This document shows positions 63,741-64,000 of a stretch of DNA of 64,000 bases, one piece after another. Below the pieces are notes generated by a model. The model was not told the origin of the DNA. It did not search any database and worked only from the letters and a program-made list of their open reading frames with translations. The position numbers were made by a program, and so were the translations under genes. The number at the start of each line of letters is the position of its first letter. Position 1 is the first letter of the stretch. The stretch is from Sphingomonas sp. SORGH_AS_0879 (lineage in GTDB: Bacteria > Pseudomonadota > Alphaproteobacteria > Sphingomonadales > Sphingomonadaceae): NCBI RefSeq assembly GCF_030819175.1, contig NZ_JAUTBJ010000002.1, forward strand, positions 1,994,001 to 2,058,000. Reading direction: 5' to 3'.

Positions 63741-64000
63741 ATGAACGAACGGATTCCGGAAATCGGTTTGCAGGCGCAGGGGATCGAGACCCGTGCCACG
63801 CTCCACTGGAACCTGGTCACCGCGCGGCTGATCGAAACCGCCGTGGCGCGTGGTGAGGGCAAGCTGTCGGCGGACGGCCCGCTGGTGGTCGAGACGGGCG
63901 AGCACACCGGGCGTTCGGCGCAGGACAAGTTCATGGTCCGCGACGACGAGACCCGCGACACCGTCTGGTGGGGCAAGACCAACAAGCCGATGAGCCCCGA
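63741..64000 (+). CDS. pckA: Phosphoenolpyruvate carboxykinase (ATP), 5' part
   Basis: Only the first 86 codons are in the window. The N-terminus [16 protein letters not shown] runs into [18 protein letters not shown] and [21 protein letters not shown], the typical start of ATP-dependent PckA, which converts oxaloacetate to phosphoenolpyruvate in gluconeogenesis. GAGG lies 9 bases before the ATG at 63741. It is divergent from chvI, the standard alphaproteobacterial arrangement. Confidence 0.93.
   Translation, partial: MNERIPEIGLQAQGIETRATLHWNLVTARLIETAVARGEGKLSADGPLVVETGEHTGRSAQDKFMVRDDETRDTVWWGKTNKPMSP

Overview
The window is chromosomal DNA of a high-GC alphaproteobacterium, most likely a Sphingomonas or close relative. 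Reasons: the gene order xerD-accA, the divergent pckA / chvI-chvG-hprK-rapZ-EIIA-HPr block, a CckA-type hybrid kinase, Flp pilins, a HisKA_2/HWE-type kinase, several small sphingomonad-type hypothetical proteins, and intergenic palindromes of the TTCGACTTCGCTCAGG type. No prophage, CRISPR array, rRNA operon or complete insertion sequence is visible. One tRNA gene is present (CAU anticodon, probably tRNA-Ile2).

Region by region. 1-5.2 kb: a small membrane peptide, a large exported protein, xerD, accA, two Flp pilins and mutT. 5.1-16.3 kb: an accessory catabolic locus with a large exported DUF5695-like protein divergent from a Tat-exported GH127-type beta-L-arabinofuranosidase, then an Ldh-family oxidoreductase, an exported DUF885 peptidase, a DapA-family lyase/deaminase, a GntR/FCD regulator and an amino-acid permease. 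Two promoters in this locus share the same layout: CGATTGACC, then a GATATSGTATACWGT-like operator over the -10 box. I read it as a candidate system for using plant hydroxyproline-linked arabinosides (extensin-like material); that function is inferred. 16.4-25.1 kb: an autoregulated TetR gene with matching operators at its own start and at the next promoter, an exported chymotrypsin-fold protease, a lipoprotein, an MDR oxidoreductase, type II NADH dehydrogenase, a second GntR related to the first, and nadE.

25.2-36 kb: REP-like palindromes; an Spx/ArsC-like gene whose 5' end has been displaced by a 614-bp lower-GC insert bounded by 8-bp direct repeats; panB; a YfgM-like protein with bamB and der; bacterioferritin; the tRNA; a lipoprotein; an M28 peptidase; ettA. 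36-49 kb: a HisKA_2 sensor kinase, a NYN RNase-like protein, DoxX, greB, a Slt-type lytic transglycosylase, dapA, smpB, a DUF2062 protein, an M13 peptidase, cckA and a lone receiver protein. 49-58 kb: ilvD split by a 4-bp tandem duplication, a lipoprotein, NAD(P)HX repair enzyme, an RlmD/TrmA-type methyltransferase, truA-fmt, recR, def and rmuC. 58-64 kb: palindromic repeats, a SpoU methyltransferase, HPr, EIIA, rapZ (with an altered Walker A), hprK, chvG, chvI, and the first 260 bases of pckA, cut by the window end.

Most of the window is housekeeping. The parts that deserve attention are the arabinosidase/DapA-family locus with its shared operator, the insert in the Spx-like gene, the ilvD frameshift, the TetR operator set with a probably leaderless start, and the two families of intergenic palindromes.
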